From an uncultured Clostridium sp. (GTDB taxonomy: Bacteria; Bacillota; Clostridia; TANB77; CAG-508), in assembly GCA_946499885.1 (NCBI GenBank), contig CAMMTN010000005.1:1-64000 (forward strand): a DNA stretch of 64,000 bases, read 5' to 3'. Position 1 is the first letter of the stretch. Each line of letters begins with the position of its first letter. Shown piece by piece: positions 9,010 through 17,976 of this stretch. The notes beneath the pieces are model-generated. The model was not told where the DNA came from, ran no database searches, and saw only the letters and a program-made list of their open reading frames with translations. A program made the position numbers and the translations under genes.

Positions 9010-10191
9010 TTGAAAGATATAGTAAATTTAAATGAAAAAATAAAACCAAAAAAGAAAATAAACAAAAAGAAAATGATAATTGCTATATCTATTAGTGTTA
9101 TTCTTCTAATAGTAGCAATTATTGCACTTATGTATTATTCAAGCAGAGATGCTAGAAAATTTTTGGACAAGTATTTATTTAGAAAAAATGTTACTCAAGA
9201 AAAGCTAAATTCTATAGATTTAGATTATAATTCAAATATTAACATATTAGCATTTAATAAAAATATATGTATACTAGCAGAAAATAAGCTTATGAAGTAT
9301 AATTCATCAGGAAAATTAGAAAATGAAATAGAGTTAAAAATAAACAATCCAGTTTATTGTGTAAATAATAAATATTTAGCAATTAGTGAACAAAATGGTT
9401 CTAAACTATATGTAATATCAGGCTCTCAAATTTTGTGGACGAAAGATATTGATGGACAAATTTCTAAAATTAATGTAAATGAAAACGGATATGTTAGTGT
9501 TATTTTAACAGGAACATCATACAAATCTGTTATAGTAATATTTGACAAAGATGGGAATGAACTTTTTAAAAGATATTTAGCAAGCACAAAAGCAGTAGAT
9601 ACATCTATTTCAAGTGATAATAAATATTTAGCATTTGCAGAAGTAAATACAGCAGGAACTACTATTACTTCAACAGTAAAAATAGTATCAATAGAAAATC
9701 CAGAAGAGCCAGTAATTTATACATATACAGCAGATAGTAATAAACTAATAATAAATATAGAATATAACAAAGATAGTATAATATGTATGTATGATGATGA
9801 AATAGCAATGATTAAAGATAGCAATAATTCTAGTGTTATTAGCCTAAATGAAAAAGGAAAGAACATAAATTTTGCTAACATAAATTTAATAAATAATGCA
9901 TATAGAGCAATAGAGGAAAATGATGGACTATTTAATACTAATACAGTATTAGAAATAAAAAATACAGAAAATGAAAAAATGTCAGTATATACCGTTGAAG
10001 GAGCTGCAAAAGATATTTATAGCTATAATGATATAATTGCAGTCAATTTAGGACAAGAAATAGAATTTGTAAATACAAGTGGCTGGCTACTTAAAAGATA
10101 TACTTCTGAACAAGAAGTGCAAAATGTAGTTATAGGAAATGGAATAGCTGGAATTATATATAAAGATAAAGTAGAATTCATTAACTTATAA
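9010..10191 (+). CDS. Membrane-anchored beta-propeller-like protein (DUF5711-like)
   Basis: A 394-residue protein with one membrane helix at about 22-45 after a Lys-rich stretch, then an extracellular domain rich in short beta strands with repeating patterns such as NKYLAISEQNGSKLYVIS and DNKYLAFAEV, as in WD/PQQ-type propellers. The size and layout resemble DUF5711 proteins of Firmicutes. The frame is open from 8956, but GAAGGAGGA at 8996-9004 points to TTG 9010. It is followed by cvpA after 27 bases. No biochemical role is known. Confidence 0.65.
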   Translation: MKDIVNLNEKIKPKKKINKKKMIIAISISVILLIVAIIALMYYSSRDARKFLDKYLFRKNVTQEKLNSIDLDYNSNINILAFNKNICILAENKLMKYNSSGKLENEIELKINNPVYCVNNKYLAISEQNGSKLYVISGSQILWTKDIDGQISKINVNENGYVSVILTGTSYKSVIVIFDKDGNELFKRYLASTKAVDTSISSDNKYLAFAEVNTAGTTITSTVKIVSIENPEEPVIYTYTADSNKLIINIEYNKDSIICMYDDEIAMIKDSNNSSVISLNEKGKNINFANINLINNAYRAIEENDGLFNTNTVLEIKNTENEKMSVYTVEGAAKDIYSYNDIIAVNLGQEIEFVNTSGWLLKRYTSEQEVQNVVIGNGIAGIIYKDKVEFINL

Positions 10192-10218
10192 AAGTAAAAA
10201 AAGATAGGAGGTGAAATT

Positions 10219-10860
10219 ATGTCTATAATAGTAGATTTAGTTGTAATAGGTATTATGTTATTATGCATAATTATTGGATATGTTAGAGGATTAACAGGTT
10301 CACTAATTAAAATATTATCATTTGTATTATCAATTATAATTGCATTTGTATTATTTATACCAATATCAAATTTTATAATAAATAATACTAAAATAGATGA
10401 TAATCTAGAACAATCCATAAGAGAAATGATAATAAAAGAAGATGAAGGGACAAAAGAAACTAAAATGCCAGAAACAATTACAGAGTACATAAATAATAAG
10501 GTGGATCAAGCAGCAGACAGTGCTAAAGAAACAATAGTAGATAACACTGCTAGAGAAGTTTCGGTTACCATTGTAAAAGCAGGGACATGGATAATATTAT
10601 TTATAGTAGCAAGAATTTTATTAATCTTCTTAAAATTTATAACGAGCTTAATAGCAAAATTACCAGTTATAAAACAATTTGATAAGCTTGGAGGAGTAAT
10701 TTATGGAATTTTAGAGGGACTAATTATAGTATATGTACTACTTGCAATAATTTCATTTGTATCTCCAATGATAAATGAAAGCATATCAAATGCAATAGAT
10801 AAATCTTATGTGGGAAGTATGATGTACAATAATAATTTATTGCTAAAGATAATATTTTAA
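10219..10860 (+). CDS. CvpA family membrane protein
   Basis: A 213-residue protein with four membrane segments. The N-terminal pattern DLVVIGIMLLCIIIGYVRG followed by a SLIKILSFVLS helix is typical of CvpA (colicin V production) proteins, which in other bacteria affect envelope homeostasis. A polar loop of about 60 residues separates the two helix pairs. The ribosome binding site is AGGAGGTGA. It probably forms an operon with the upstream beta-propeller gene and ends before a long inverted repeat. Confidence 0.85.
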   Translation: MSIIVDLVVIGIMLLCIIIGYVRGLTGSLIKILSFVLSIIIAFVLFIPISNFIINNTKIDDNLEQSIREMIIKEDEGTKETKMPETITEYINNKVDQAADSAKETIVDNTAREVSVTIVKAGTWIILFIVARILLIFLKFITSLIAKLPVIKQFDKLGGVIYGILEGLIIVYVLLAIISFVSPMINESISNAIDKSYVGSMMYNNNLLLKIIF

Positions 10861-10880
10861 ATAGAATTTTAATTTTATAT

Positions 10881-10996
10881 ATAAGTCAAAAATAGTAATT
10901 AAAATTATTTCGAATATGTGGGTTAAGCTGATTTTCTAATTTGAAATCACTTTCCATTCCGTATTTTAATAATTTTAATTACTATTTTTGGCTTAT
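10881..10996. repeat. Long hairpin with 29-bp arms
   Basis: 10881-10909 and 10968-10996 are inverted copies, 28 of 29 bases matching and the odd pair a G-T wobble. The loop of 58 bases has no coding potential. The element fills most of the gap between cvpA and the LCP gene promoter. It could be a MITE-like remnant or a structured 3' end. Confidence 0.7.
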
Positions 10997-11068
10997 ATAA
11001 CATAATTTTAAATTTGGATATAAATTATAATAACTAGTAACAAAAAATAAAAAAAATGACATAAAATG

Positions 11069-11097
11069 TTGATATTTATATTAAAATTTAGTATAAT
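11069..11097 (+). promoter_or_regulatory. Promoter of the LCP gene
   Basis: TTGATA, 17-base spacer, TATAAT, 33 bases before the TTG start at 11131. Confidence 0.8.
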
Positions 11098-11130
11098 CAA
11101 AGTCATATTATGTTATAGGAGTGAATTAAA

Positions 11131-12438
11131 TTGGAAAAACAATCTAAAGAAAAGAAAAATACTAAAAAGAAAGAAAATAAAAAGAAAAAACATATATTTT
11201 TAAAAGTGATTTTAATTTTATTACTTATAATATCAGTTTTAGCAGGAATATTTATATATAAATGGCAAAAAAATGGTGGAGGATGGAAAGGAGCTATTAA
11301 GACAACCTTAGGATATGACGAAAATAAAAAGTTAGATAAAATATACTGTTTATTATTAGGTCAAAGCCAAAACCTAACAGATACTATAATGATAGCTTCA
11401 TATGATCCTAATAACCAAGAAGCAGCTCTTTTATCAATTCCTAGAGATACATTTGTAGGTGAAAGCAAAGCATATGCATCAGGATATGACAAAATAAATG
11501 CTATATATTCTTGGAAGGGAATAGAAGAATTATTAGAAGATGTAAATGAAATAACTGGATTAAATGTAGAGTATTATCTAAAAGTTGATACAGAAGCTTT
11601 AAAAGTGTTAGTTGATGAGATAGGTGGAGTATATTTTGATGTACCAATTGATATGCATTATACAGACAAAGGGCAAAACTTATATATTAACCTAAAAGCA
11701 GGTTATCAATTATTAGATGGAGATAAAGCAGAACAAGTAGTTAGATTTAGACATAATTCAGATGGATCAACATACTCATACGAATACGGCGGAGAAGATT
11801 TGGGACGTATGAAAACTCAAAGAGCTTTTTTAACAGCTCTTTTAGAGCAAACAATAGAGAATATGGATATCAGCAAAATATTTAGCTTTTTGGACATTGC
11901 TAAACAATATGTTGAAACAAATTTAGACTTTAATACTATAAAAGATTATGTGCCATATATTTTAGAATTTAACATAGATAATTTAAATACTGCTACTTTA
12001 CCAGGAATTTCAGAACAAGCAGAGATTTCAAGAATATGGATTTATACAGTTTATGAAGATGAAACAGAAGAAGTAATAAATGAATTATTTTATGGAACAA
12101 ATAAAGATAGCAATGAAGGAAATGTAATAGATGAAAATACAATAACTGATACTAATGTTTCAAATAGTGAAAACATAAAAATAGAAGTATTAAATGGAAG
12201 TGGAAGTTCGGGGAAACTTACTGAAGTAGTAAATAGTTTAAAAGCAAACGGATTTAGCGTTATTCAAACTGGTAATACATCAACTACAAATAATACAACT
12301 ATTATAGATAGAAATGATTTATCACAAGCAGATTCAGAAAAATTAAAAGAAACATTGGGAATAGAAAATATTACAACAGGAAATGCTAGTGAAACTGTAG
12401 ATGCAACTATAATAATAGGAACTGATTATATTATGTAA
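11131..12438 (+). CDS. LytR-CpsA-Psr (LCP) family cell-wall polymer ligase
   Basis: A 435-residue membrane-anchored protein: a Lys-rich cytoplasmic start, membrane helix at about 24-45, LCP domain at about 70-300, and a C-terminal LytR_C domain (KIEVLNGSGSSGKLTEVV). LCP landmarks are DTIMIASYDP, SIPRDTFV with the conserved Arg-Asp, DKINAIYSWKG and VVRFRHNS. LCP proteins transfer undecaprenyl-linked polymers such as teichoic acid or capsule onto peptidoglycan outside the membrane. The TTG start is preceded by AGGAGTG. A consensus promoter and a terminator make it monocistronic. Confidence 0.92.
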   Translation: MEKQSKEKKNTKKKENKKKKHIFLKVILILLLIISVLAGIFIYKWQKNGGGWKGAIKTTLGYDENKKLDKIYCLLLGQSQNLTDTIMIASYDPNNQEAALLSIPRDTFVGESKAYASGYDKINAIYSWKGIEELLEDVNEITGLNVEYYLKVDTEALKVLVDEIGGVYFDVPIDMHYTDKGQNLYINLKAGYQLLDGDKAEQVVRFRHNSDGSTYSYEYGGEDLGRMKTQRAFLTALLEQTIENMDISKIFSFLDIAKQYVETNLDFNTIKDYVPYILEFNIDNLNTATLPGISEQAEISRIWIYTVYEDETEEVINELFYGTNKDSNEGNVIDENTITDTNVSNSENIKIEVLNGSGSSGKLTEVVNSLKANGFSVIQTGNTSTTNNTTIIDRNDLSQADSEKLKETLGIENITTGNASETVDATIIIGTDYIM

Positions 12439-12464
12439 TTATTGTCAAAGGTTAAAACAGTAAG

Positions 12465-12507
12465 AAATAAAATCACAGTAAGAGTATAATTACTGTGATT
12501 TTATTTT
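12465..12507. terminator. Bidirectional terminator
   Basis: AAATAAAATCACAGTAA and TTACTGTGATTTTATTTT pair across an 8-base loop, with A- and T-runs on the two sides. It lies between the convergent LCP and D,D-carboxypeptidase genes. Confidence 0.85.
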
Positions 12508-12563
12508 AGTCAAAATTAAGTTTTTTTAGTGTGAATATCTGCTAAGCAAAACACAAAAGTTAT

Positions 12564-13916
12564 TTATAAATAATCTTGAATTTGAGTAAATCTATATCTT
12601 CCGCCTTTTTTACTTTTAGTTTTTCTAGTTGTTTTATTATGAATTGATTTATGATTTGAATGTGATTTTTTCATTTTTTTAGGACCATTTAGTTTCTTTA
12701 AAATTATTACTAATATATATAAAATTAAAAATATTAAAAAAGCTCTAAAAATAATTGACTCAAAATTAGAAAGTTCAACGGAATGTTCAGCTATTAAGTC
12801 TGTAGAATAAATTTCACTATCAATTTCATAAGAGATTGTTCCAATAACAGCATCTTTAGAAATAGGAGCAGTTAAATTTTCATTTATACTTATTTTTGGT
12901 TCCAAATTATAAACATTTTCATCGTTTTTTAAAAGAACATCAATACTGCTTTTAGCAAGTGCATCTAAAGATTTAGTTTCTCTAGTAGCACCATCAATTT
13001 CTATTGTATCTACAATCGAATTTTCAGTTACTAAATTTTTATAAGAATAGTTTTCAAATGCATAGTCAAATAGTTTTGTACAATCTGTATATCTATTATC
13101 TATAGAGTCACTTCCTAGAATAACTTCAAGTAATTCTACATCGTTTTTCTTAGCAGTAGTAACTATACAATAACCTGCCTTATCAGTATATCCAGTTTTT
13201 AATCCTGTTGCAGACTCATAGTAATATTCACCCTTTTTAGTAATTAAACCATTAGTAGCATTAAATATTCTATCTTCTTTATCATATTTATTAGTTTTAG
13301 GAAGCGTATACTGGTTTACCAAAGCAATTCTCATAATATCTTTGAATTTCATTGCATACCTACCTATAATTGATAAATCATATGCAGTTGAATAATGATT
13401 TTCATTGTGAATTCCATTAGGATTAACAAAAGTTGTATCTAAGCATCCAAGTTCTTTTGCTTTATTATTCATCATTTCTGCAAAGTCTTCTACAGATCCT
13501 GCTATATGTTCTGCTAATGCCACAGCTGCATCATTTGCAGATGGTATTAATAAGACATTTAATAATTGCTCAACAGTTAATTGTTCACCTTCTTTAAGAC
13601 TAGCATGTGAATAACCAACAGGTATAGAAAATATTGCATTATGGCTAACTGTAACAATATCATCTAATTTGCAATTTTCTAATGTAAGTATAGCTGTCAT
13701 AAGTTTTGTTGTACTTGCAGGATACATTCTTTTAAATGCATCTTTTGAATATAATATTTTTCCAGTTTTAGCATCTACTAAAATAATTGAAGGAGATTTA
13801 GTAGTTAAATTATCTGGATTATAATCAGTTTTATCTATCTCAGTAGCCAATATTATTGGCATTGATATCATAAGAAAAATAATAGTAAAAATTACTATTG
13901 ATTTGATTTTTTTCAT
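12564..13916 (-). CDS. dacF: D-alanyl-D-alanine carboxypeptidase (PBP5/DacF family)
   Basis: A 450-residue penicillin-binding protein of the S11 peptidase family. It has a signal peptide (1-24) and the three active-site motifs SxxK (PASTTKLM), SxN (PSANDAA) and KTG (LKTGYTDKAG), then the C-terminal PBP5 beta domain. It ends in a membrane helix and a long Lys/Arg/His-rich tail, so it is anchored rather than amphipathic. It trims the terminal D-Ala of peptidoglycan pentapeptides. Gene symbols in this family are interchangeable (dacA/dacF). A paralogue lies at 44104. Confidence 0.92.
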   Translation of the reverse strand: MKKIKSIVIFTIIFLMISMPIILATEIDKTDYNPDNLTTKSPSIILVDAKTGKILYSKDAFKRMYPASTTKLMTAILTLENCKLDDIVTVSHNAIFSIPVGYSHASLKEGEQLTVEQLLNVLLIPSANDAAVALAEHIAGSVEDFAEMMNNKAKELGCLDTTFVNPNGIHNENHYSTAYDLSIIGRYAMKFKDIMRIALVNQYTLPKTNKYDKEDRIFNATNGLITKKGEYYYESATGLKTGYTDKAGYCIVTTAKKNDVELLEVILGSDSIDNRYTDCTKLFDYAFENYSYKNLVTENSIVDTIEIDGATRETKSLDALAKSSIDVLLKNDENVYNLEPKISINENLTAPISKDAVIGTISYEIDSEIYSTDLIAEHSVELSNFESIIFRAFLIFLILYILVIILKKLNGPKKMKKSHSNHKSIHNKTTRKTKSKKGGRYRFTQIQDYL

Positions 13917-14016
13917 TTAGACACCCCACAGCGCAAAAATATATAATACTATATATTAAAATTAATAAAATTTCAAGATTTTTTGGAAAATTTAAACAAA
14001 AAGGAGTATGATTTAT

Positions 14017-14664
14017 ATGGATAACAAGAAAAAACTAATAATATCAATAACTTTAATAGTTTTAATGATTATATTAATTACAACATATATAATTAGTACT
14101 AATGAAAAAGAAGAAATAGACCTAAATACAATTATATTTGAAAATAATGAAAAACAAGAAAATGTGGAAATAACAAATACAATAGATGAAGAAGAAAATA
14201 AAATTGCAGTACATATCATAGGTGAAGTAAAAAAAGAAGGAATAATATATTTAGAAAAAGGTTCAAGAGTAGCAGATGCAATAGAGAAAGCAGGAGGAGA
14301 AACAAAAGAAGCAGATTTATCAAAAATTAATTTAGCATATATACTTCAAGATGGAGAAAAAATATATGTACCAAATAAAAATGATAATATAACAGAGTAT
14401 ATTACTATAGAAAATGGAAATAATTTAATAACAGAAGGAAATAATACTTCAAATAATTTAAAAGGAGAGAATGATAAAGTGAATATAAATACAGCAACTT
14501 TAAATGAGCTAGATAGTCTTCCGGGAATAGGCCCATCAACCGCACAAAAAATAATAGATTATAGAGAAGAAAATGGGAACTTTAAAACAATAGAAGATTT
14601 GCAAAATGTAAAAGGAATAGGAGATGCAAAATTCGAGGAGATAAAGGACAAAATTATAGTATAA
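14017..14664 (+). CDS. comEA: ComEA-like DNA-binding competence protein
   Basis: A 215-residue membrane-anchored DNA receptor: helix at 5-27, acidic linker, SLBB-type domain (AVHIIGEVKKEGIIYLEKGS) and a C-terminal double helix-hairpin-helix (NINTATLNELDSLPGIGPST, then LQNVKGIGDAKFEEI) that binds DNA without sequence preference. In competent bacteria ComEA holds DNA at the outer face of the membrane. ATG 14017 is preferred to ATG 14008 because AAGGAG is only one base from the latter. With comM and dprA elsewhere in the window it points to a natural transformation capacity. Confidence 0.88.
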   Translation: MDNKKKLIISITLIVLMIILITTYIISTNEKEEIDLNTIIFENNEKQENVEITNTIDEEENKIAVHIIGEVKKEGIIYLEKGSRVADAIEKAGGETKEADLSKINLAYILQDGEKIYVPNKNDNITEYITIENGNNLITEGNNTSNNLKGENDKVNINTATLNELDSLPGIGPSTAQKIIDYREENGNFKTIEDLQNVKGIGDAKFEEIKDKIIV

Positions 14665-14753
14665 AATACTGTACAAATTAAAAAGATATGGTATAATTAC
14701 AAATGAAAATAAGTGGAAAAAATATTCACAAAAAAGAAAGGAAGTAATGTAAA

Positions 14754-15134
14754 ATGAGTAATGAATTAATAATAAAAAAATGCTTAAAATGTGGAGCGAC
14801 AGTAAGAGTAATAGAAGATTGCAATTGTGATAATTGCGGAATAAAATGCTGCGGAGAAGAAATGCGAATAATGGTTCCTAATTCAGTAGATGCAGCAGTA
14901 GAAAAACACGTACCAACTTATGAGGTAGCAGATGATGAAATAGTAGTAAAAGTAAATCATGTAATGGAAAATGAACATTATATAGAATGGATTTCTTTAG
15001 TTAAAGAAAATAAGGAATATACTGTAAAACTTTGTCCAGAGCAAAATGCTGAAGCTAGATTTCCATATTTAAAAGGAGCTACATTATATGCATATTGCAA
15101 TAAACATGGACTATGGAAAGCAGATGTAGAATAA
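14754..15134 (+). CDS. dfx: Desulfoferrodoxin (superoxide reductase)
   Basis: A 126-residue two-iron protein. The N-terminal desulforedoxin-like site is seen in CLKCGATV and CCGEEM. The catalytic Fe(His)4Cys site is formed by EKHVP, VNHVMENEHYIEW and the Cys/His in YCNKHGLW. It reduces superoxide to hydrogen peroxide with electrons from rubredoxin or similar donors, protecting anaerobes. The ribosome binding site is AAAGGAAG. It is monocistronic, ending in a strong terminator. The N-terminal centre contains extra Cys residues (DCNCDNCG) between the usual ligands. Confidence 0.92.
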   Translation: MSNELIIKKCLKCGATVRVIEDCNCDNCGIKCCGEEMRIMVPNSVDAAVEKHVPTYEVADDEIVVKVNHVMENEHYIEWISLVKENKEYTVKLCPEQNAEARFPYLKGATLYAYCNKHGLWKADVE

Positions 15135-15180
15135 AATAGCAAAAAACTTGTATTTTCGTGTACAAGTTTTTTGTTATTTT
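15133..15180 (+). terminator. Terminator after dfx
   Basis: AAAATAGCAAAAAACTTGTA and TACAAGTTTTTTGTTATTTT form a long stem around an 8-base loop, overlapping the dfx stop codon. Confidence 0.9.
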
Positions 15181-15482
15181 AGGAAAGTTATATCAGTAGG
15201 AAAAGCATAAACAATAGGGTAGAAGAGTGTTGATAGACACTTTGTAAAATAAAGCACTTAAAAGAGATACATAACAAATTAATCGAATTAGAATATAATA
15301 CTTGAAAACACTAATGGGAGCAATAATTGCTCCCAAAAATTTTAAAAAAAGTTTTTTGGGGGGCAATGTTGGGAGCAAATCGTAAAAAATAATAAAAAAT
15401 AAAATAAATTAAGTAAAATTATTTTTAGATAAAATGCTTGATACTAGGGCTTTTTATAAAATAATATAAAATATTTTAAAAT
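15181..15482. other. Intergenic stretch with GGGAGCAA repeats, no gene seen
   Basis: No open frame with a ribosome binding site is seen. GGGAGCAA-TAA-TTGCTCCC at 15316-15334 is an 8-bp inverted repeat, and the same GGGAGCAA recurs at 15371-15378 after a G-run (GGGGGG). The stretch lies between dfx and tRNA-fMet and may be what is left of an element that used this tRNA region, but nothing proves it. Confidence 0.4.
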
Positions 15483-15505
15483 AAAAAAAAGAGGCTAAAA
15501 GCCTC
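15483..15505 (-). terminator. Terminator of tRNA-fMet
   Basis: On the minus strand GAGGC-TTTTA-GCCTC is followed by a run of T, 9 bases beyond the tRNA 3' end. Confidence 0.85.
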
Positions 15506-15513
15506 AAAATTGG

Positions 15514-15586
<73 letters not shown>

Positions 15587-15602
15587 ATGTGTTAACAAAT
15601 AT

Positions 15603-15631
15603 ATTATACTACTTTATATAGGTAGTGTCAA
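15603..15631 (-). promoter_or_regulatory. Promoter of tRNA-fMet
   Basis: Minus-strand TTGACA with TATAAT 17-19 bases downstream, about 17 bases before the tRNA. Confidence 0.7.
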
Positions 15632-15759
15632 TATATAAGTATAATTTTTATAAAAATAGTTGGTTACATAATATAAAATCTTGTACTTAATTTATTATAT
15701 TCAGAAAAGAAAAAAGTTATACCTAAATTAATAAAAATCATAAAAAATTAGTTAGGATA

Positions 15760-15787
15760 TTGACAAATTAAAATAAAGTAGTATAAT
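15760..15787 (+). promoter_or_regulatory. Promoter of the MATE-kinase fusion gene
   Basis: TTGACA, 16-base spacer, TATAAT. It leaves an untranslated leader of about 125 bases before the start at 15919. Confidence 0.75.
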
Positions 15788-15859
15788 AATATATATTGAT
15801 AAATAAAAAGATAACAAATATTTGCTCATTCATTATATTTTAGATATCAATGATGTAGT

Positions 15860-15888
15860 ACAACACACAACATAGGTGTTGTCTTTTT
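15860..15888 (+). promoter_or_regulatory. Terminator-like hairpin in the leader (possible attenuator)
   Basis: ACAACAC and GTGTTGT form a 7-bp stem followed by CTTTTTAT, inside the transcribed leader of the MATE fusion gene and 30 bases before its start. A terminator in a leader suggests transcription attenuation, but no competing antiterminator or known riboswitch is recognised. Confidence 0.45.
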
Positions 15889-15918
15889 ATGCGCTTAAAA
15901 TAAAAATAGGAGGGAAAA

Positions 15919-17919
15919 ATGGAAAAGGAAAATATTTTAGGAACAGAGAAAATAGGAAAATTAATGCGTAAGTTTTCTATTCCCTGTATTATATCGTTAG
16001 TTGTAAACTCTTTATATAATATTGTCGATCAAATATTTATTGGTTGGGGAGTAGGATATTTAGGAAATGGAGCTACGAATGTTGTATTCCCACTTACTAT
16101 GGTATGTTTAGCATTTGCATTAATGTTTGGTGATGGAAGTTCTGCATTTTTAAGCTTAAAACTTGGAGAAAAGAAAAATGAAGAAGCTAGAAAAGGTGTA
16201 GCAAATGGTATTTTATCTTCTATAATTGTATCAATACTATTATGTGCGATAATCTTAGGCTTTTTGCCACAATTATTAAATATATTTGGATGTACAGATG
16301 CATTAAGAGAGTATGCTTTAAGTTATGGCTTTATAATTGCAATAGGATTACCATTTATGATGATTGGAACAACATTAAATTCAATTATAAGAGCAGATGG
16401 AAACCCAAAATATGCAATGGCTTCAATGCTTACAGGAGCAATATTAAATATAATATTGGATCCAATTTTTATATTTGTATTTAAAATGGGAGTTGAAGGA
16501 GCAGCAATAGCTACAGTAATAAGTCAGTTTGTTACTTTTTTAATGAATATTTTGTGCATAAGAAAATTTAAGAGCATAAAAATTAAAAAAGAAGACTTTA
16601 GATTAAAACTACATTTAGCAGGTAAAGTATCTATGCTAGGAATAAGTAGTTTTATTACTCAAATGGCGATAGTTGTAGTTATGGCATTTGAAAATAATTT
16701 ACTTGGAAAATATGGAGCAGAATCAGAATTTGGATCAGAAATACCAATTACAGTACTTGGTATTGTTATGAAGATTAGCCAAATTCTAAATAGTATTATT
16801 ATAGGAATTGCAGCAGGTGCACAACCTATACTTGGATACAACTATGGTGCTGCAAAATATGATAGAGTAAAGAAAACTTTAAAAATAGTATTAGGTCTAA
16901 GTGTGGCCGTTAGTACAGTAGCATTTATATTATTCCAAACAATACCAGATAAATTAATTTCAATATTCGGTAGTGGAGATACACTATATATGGAATTTGC
17001 TTGTTTAGCATTTAGAACATATCTAATGCTTTGCATATGTAATGGTATACAAATTCCAGCAGGTATATTCTTCCAAGCAATTGGAAAAGGCGTAAAAAGT
17101 GCATTTATATCTTTATCAAGACAAATATTATTCCTAATTCCAGCTATGGTAACATTTGGCCATTTATTTGGTATACATGGAGTCCTATATGCAGGACCAT
17201 TTGCTGATGGATTAGCATTTGTTATAGCTACAATATTACTTGTACTTCAAGTTAAGAATTTAAACAAAGAAAATGCTTTAAGTCAAACATTAATTGATGA
17301 TACAAGTACAGATAATAAATTAAATAAACAAATTATTATTACTCTTTCAAGAGAATATGGCTCAGGAGGAAGATATGTAGGAAGATTAATAGCTGATAAA
17401 TTAGGAATAAAGTTATATGATAAAGATTTTGTAATAAAAGTTGCAGAAGAAACTGGATTATCACAAGAATATATAGAGGAGAATGAACAAAAAAGATCTG
17501 CATTTGCACCATTAAATAATGGATACTATTCAGAATTTAATAATTCAGATGAATTATTTGCAAAAGAATCTGAACTGATTAAAGAAATAGCAGATAAAGA
17601 GTCATGTGTAATTATAGGTAGATGTGCAGATAGTATACTAGCAGATAGAAATAATGTGATAAAAGTTTTTGTGTATAGCAACATGGAAGACAAAATCGAA
17701 AGAGCGATAAAATATTATAATATGAATAAAGAAAAAGCAGAAAAGGAAATTGAAAGAATAGATAAACAAAGAGGAAATCACTATAAATATTATACGGGAA
17801 AAGAGTGGAAAGAATTTGAAAATTATGATATATGTGTTAATAGTGATGCATTAGGAGTAGAGAAAACTGCTGAAATAATTTGCCAAATGGTAGAAGAAAA
17901 AGAAAAAAGTTTAGTATAA
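15919..17919 (+). CDS. MATE efflux transporter fused to a cytidylate-kinase-like domain
   Basis: A 666-residue fusion. Residues 1 to about 455 form a 12-helix MATE-family exporter (Na+- or H+-driven export of organic cations and drugs), beginning LGTEKIGKLMRKFSIPCI with the paired-bundle layout. After a polar linker, about 470-660 match the cytidylate-kinase-like family (PF13189): ITLSREYGSGGRYVGRLIADKLG is its P-loop-type start, then YDKDF, CVIIGRCAD and RVRA-like helix elements. No frameshift joins them; it is one frame. Coupling of an exporter to a nucleotide-kinase fold is unexplained. A leader hairpin may regulate it, and a Crp-type regulator converges downstream. Confidence 0.9.
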   Translation: MEKENILGTEKIGKLMRKFSIPCIISLVVNSLYNIVDQIFIGWGVGYLGNGATNVVFPLTMVCLAFALMFGDGSSAFLSLKLGEKKNEEARKGVANGILSSIIVSILLCAIILGFLPQLLNIFGCTDALREYALSYGFIIAIGLPFMMIGTTLNSIIRADGNPKYAMASMLTGAILNIILDPIFIFVFKMGVEGAAIATVISQFVTFLMNILCIRKFKSIKIKKEDFRLKLHLAGKVSMLGISSFITQMAIVVVMAFENNLLGKYGAESEFGSEIPITVLGIVMKISQILNSIIIGIAAGAQPILGYNYGAAKYDRVKKTLKIVLGLSVAVSTVAFILFQTIPDKLISIFGSGDTLYMEFACLAFRTYLMLCICNGIQIPAGIFFQAIGKGVKSAFISLSRQILFLIPAMVTFGHLFGIHGVLYAGPFADGLAFVIATILLVLQVKNLNKENALSQTLIDDTSTDNKLNKQIIITLSREYGSGGRYVGRLIADKLGIKLYDKDFVIKVAEETGLSQEYIEENEQKRSAFAPLNNGYYSEFNNSDELFAKESELIKEIADKESCVIIGRCADSILADRNNVIKVFVYSNMEDKIERAIKYYNMNKEKAEKEIERIDKQRGNHYKYYTGKEWKEFENYDICVNSDALGVEKTAEIICQMVEEKEKSLV

Positions 17920-17922
17920 ATT

Positions 17923-17976
17923 AAAGTATATGTGAATATAATATAAATAAAATATTATATTTACATATACTTTTTA
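17923..17976. terminator. Bidirectional terminator
   Basis: AAAGTATATGTGAATATAAT pairs with ATTATATTTACATATACTTT, then T-rich. It separates the MATE fusion gene from the convergent regulator gene and reaches the latter's stop codon. Confidence 0.85.

Noticed and set aside
16242..16484. An 80-codon plus-strand frame inside the MATE gene
   Set aside because: It is out of frame with a clearly conserved membrane protein and has no independent support.
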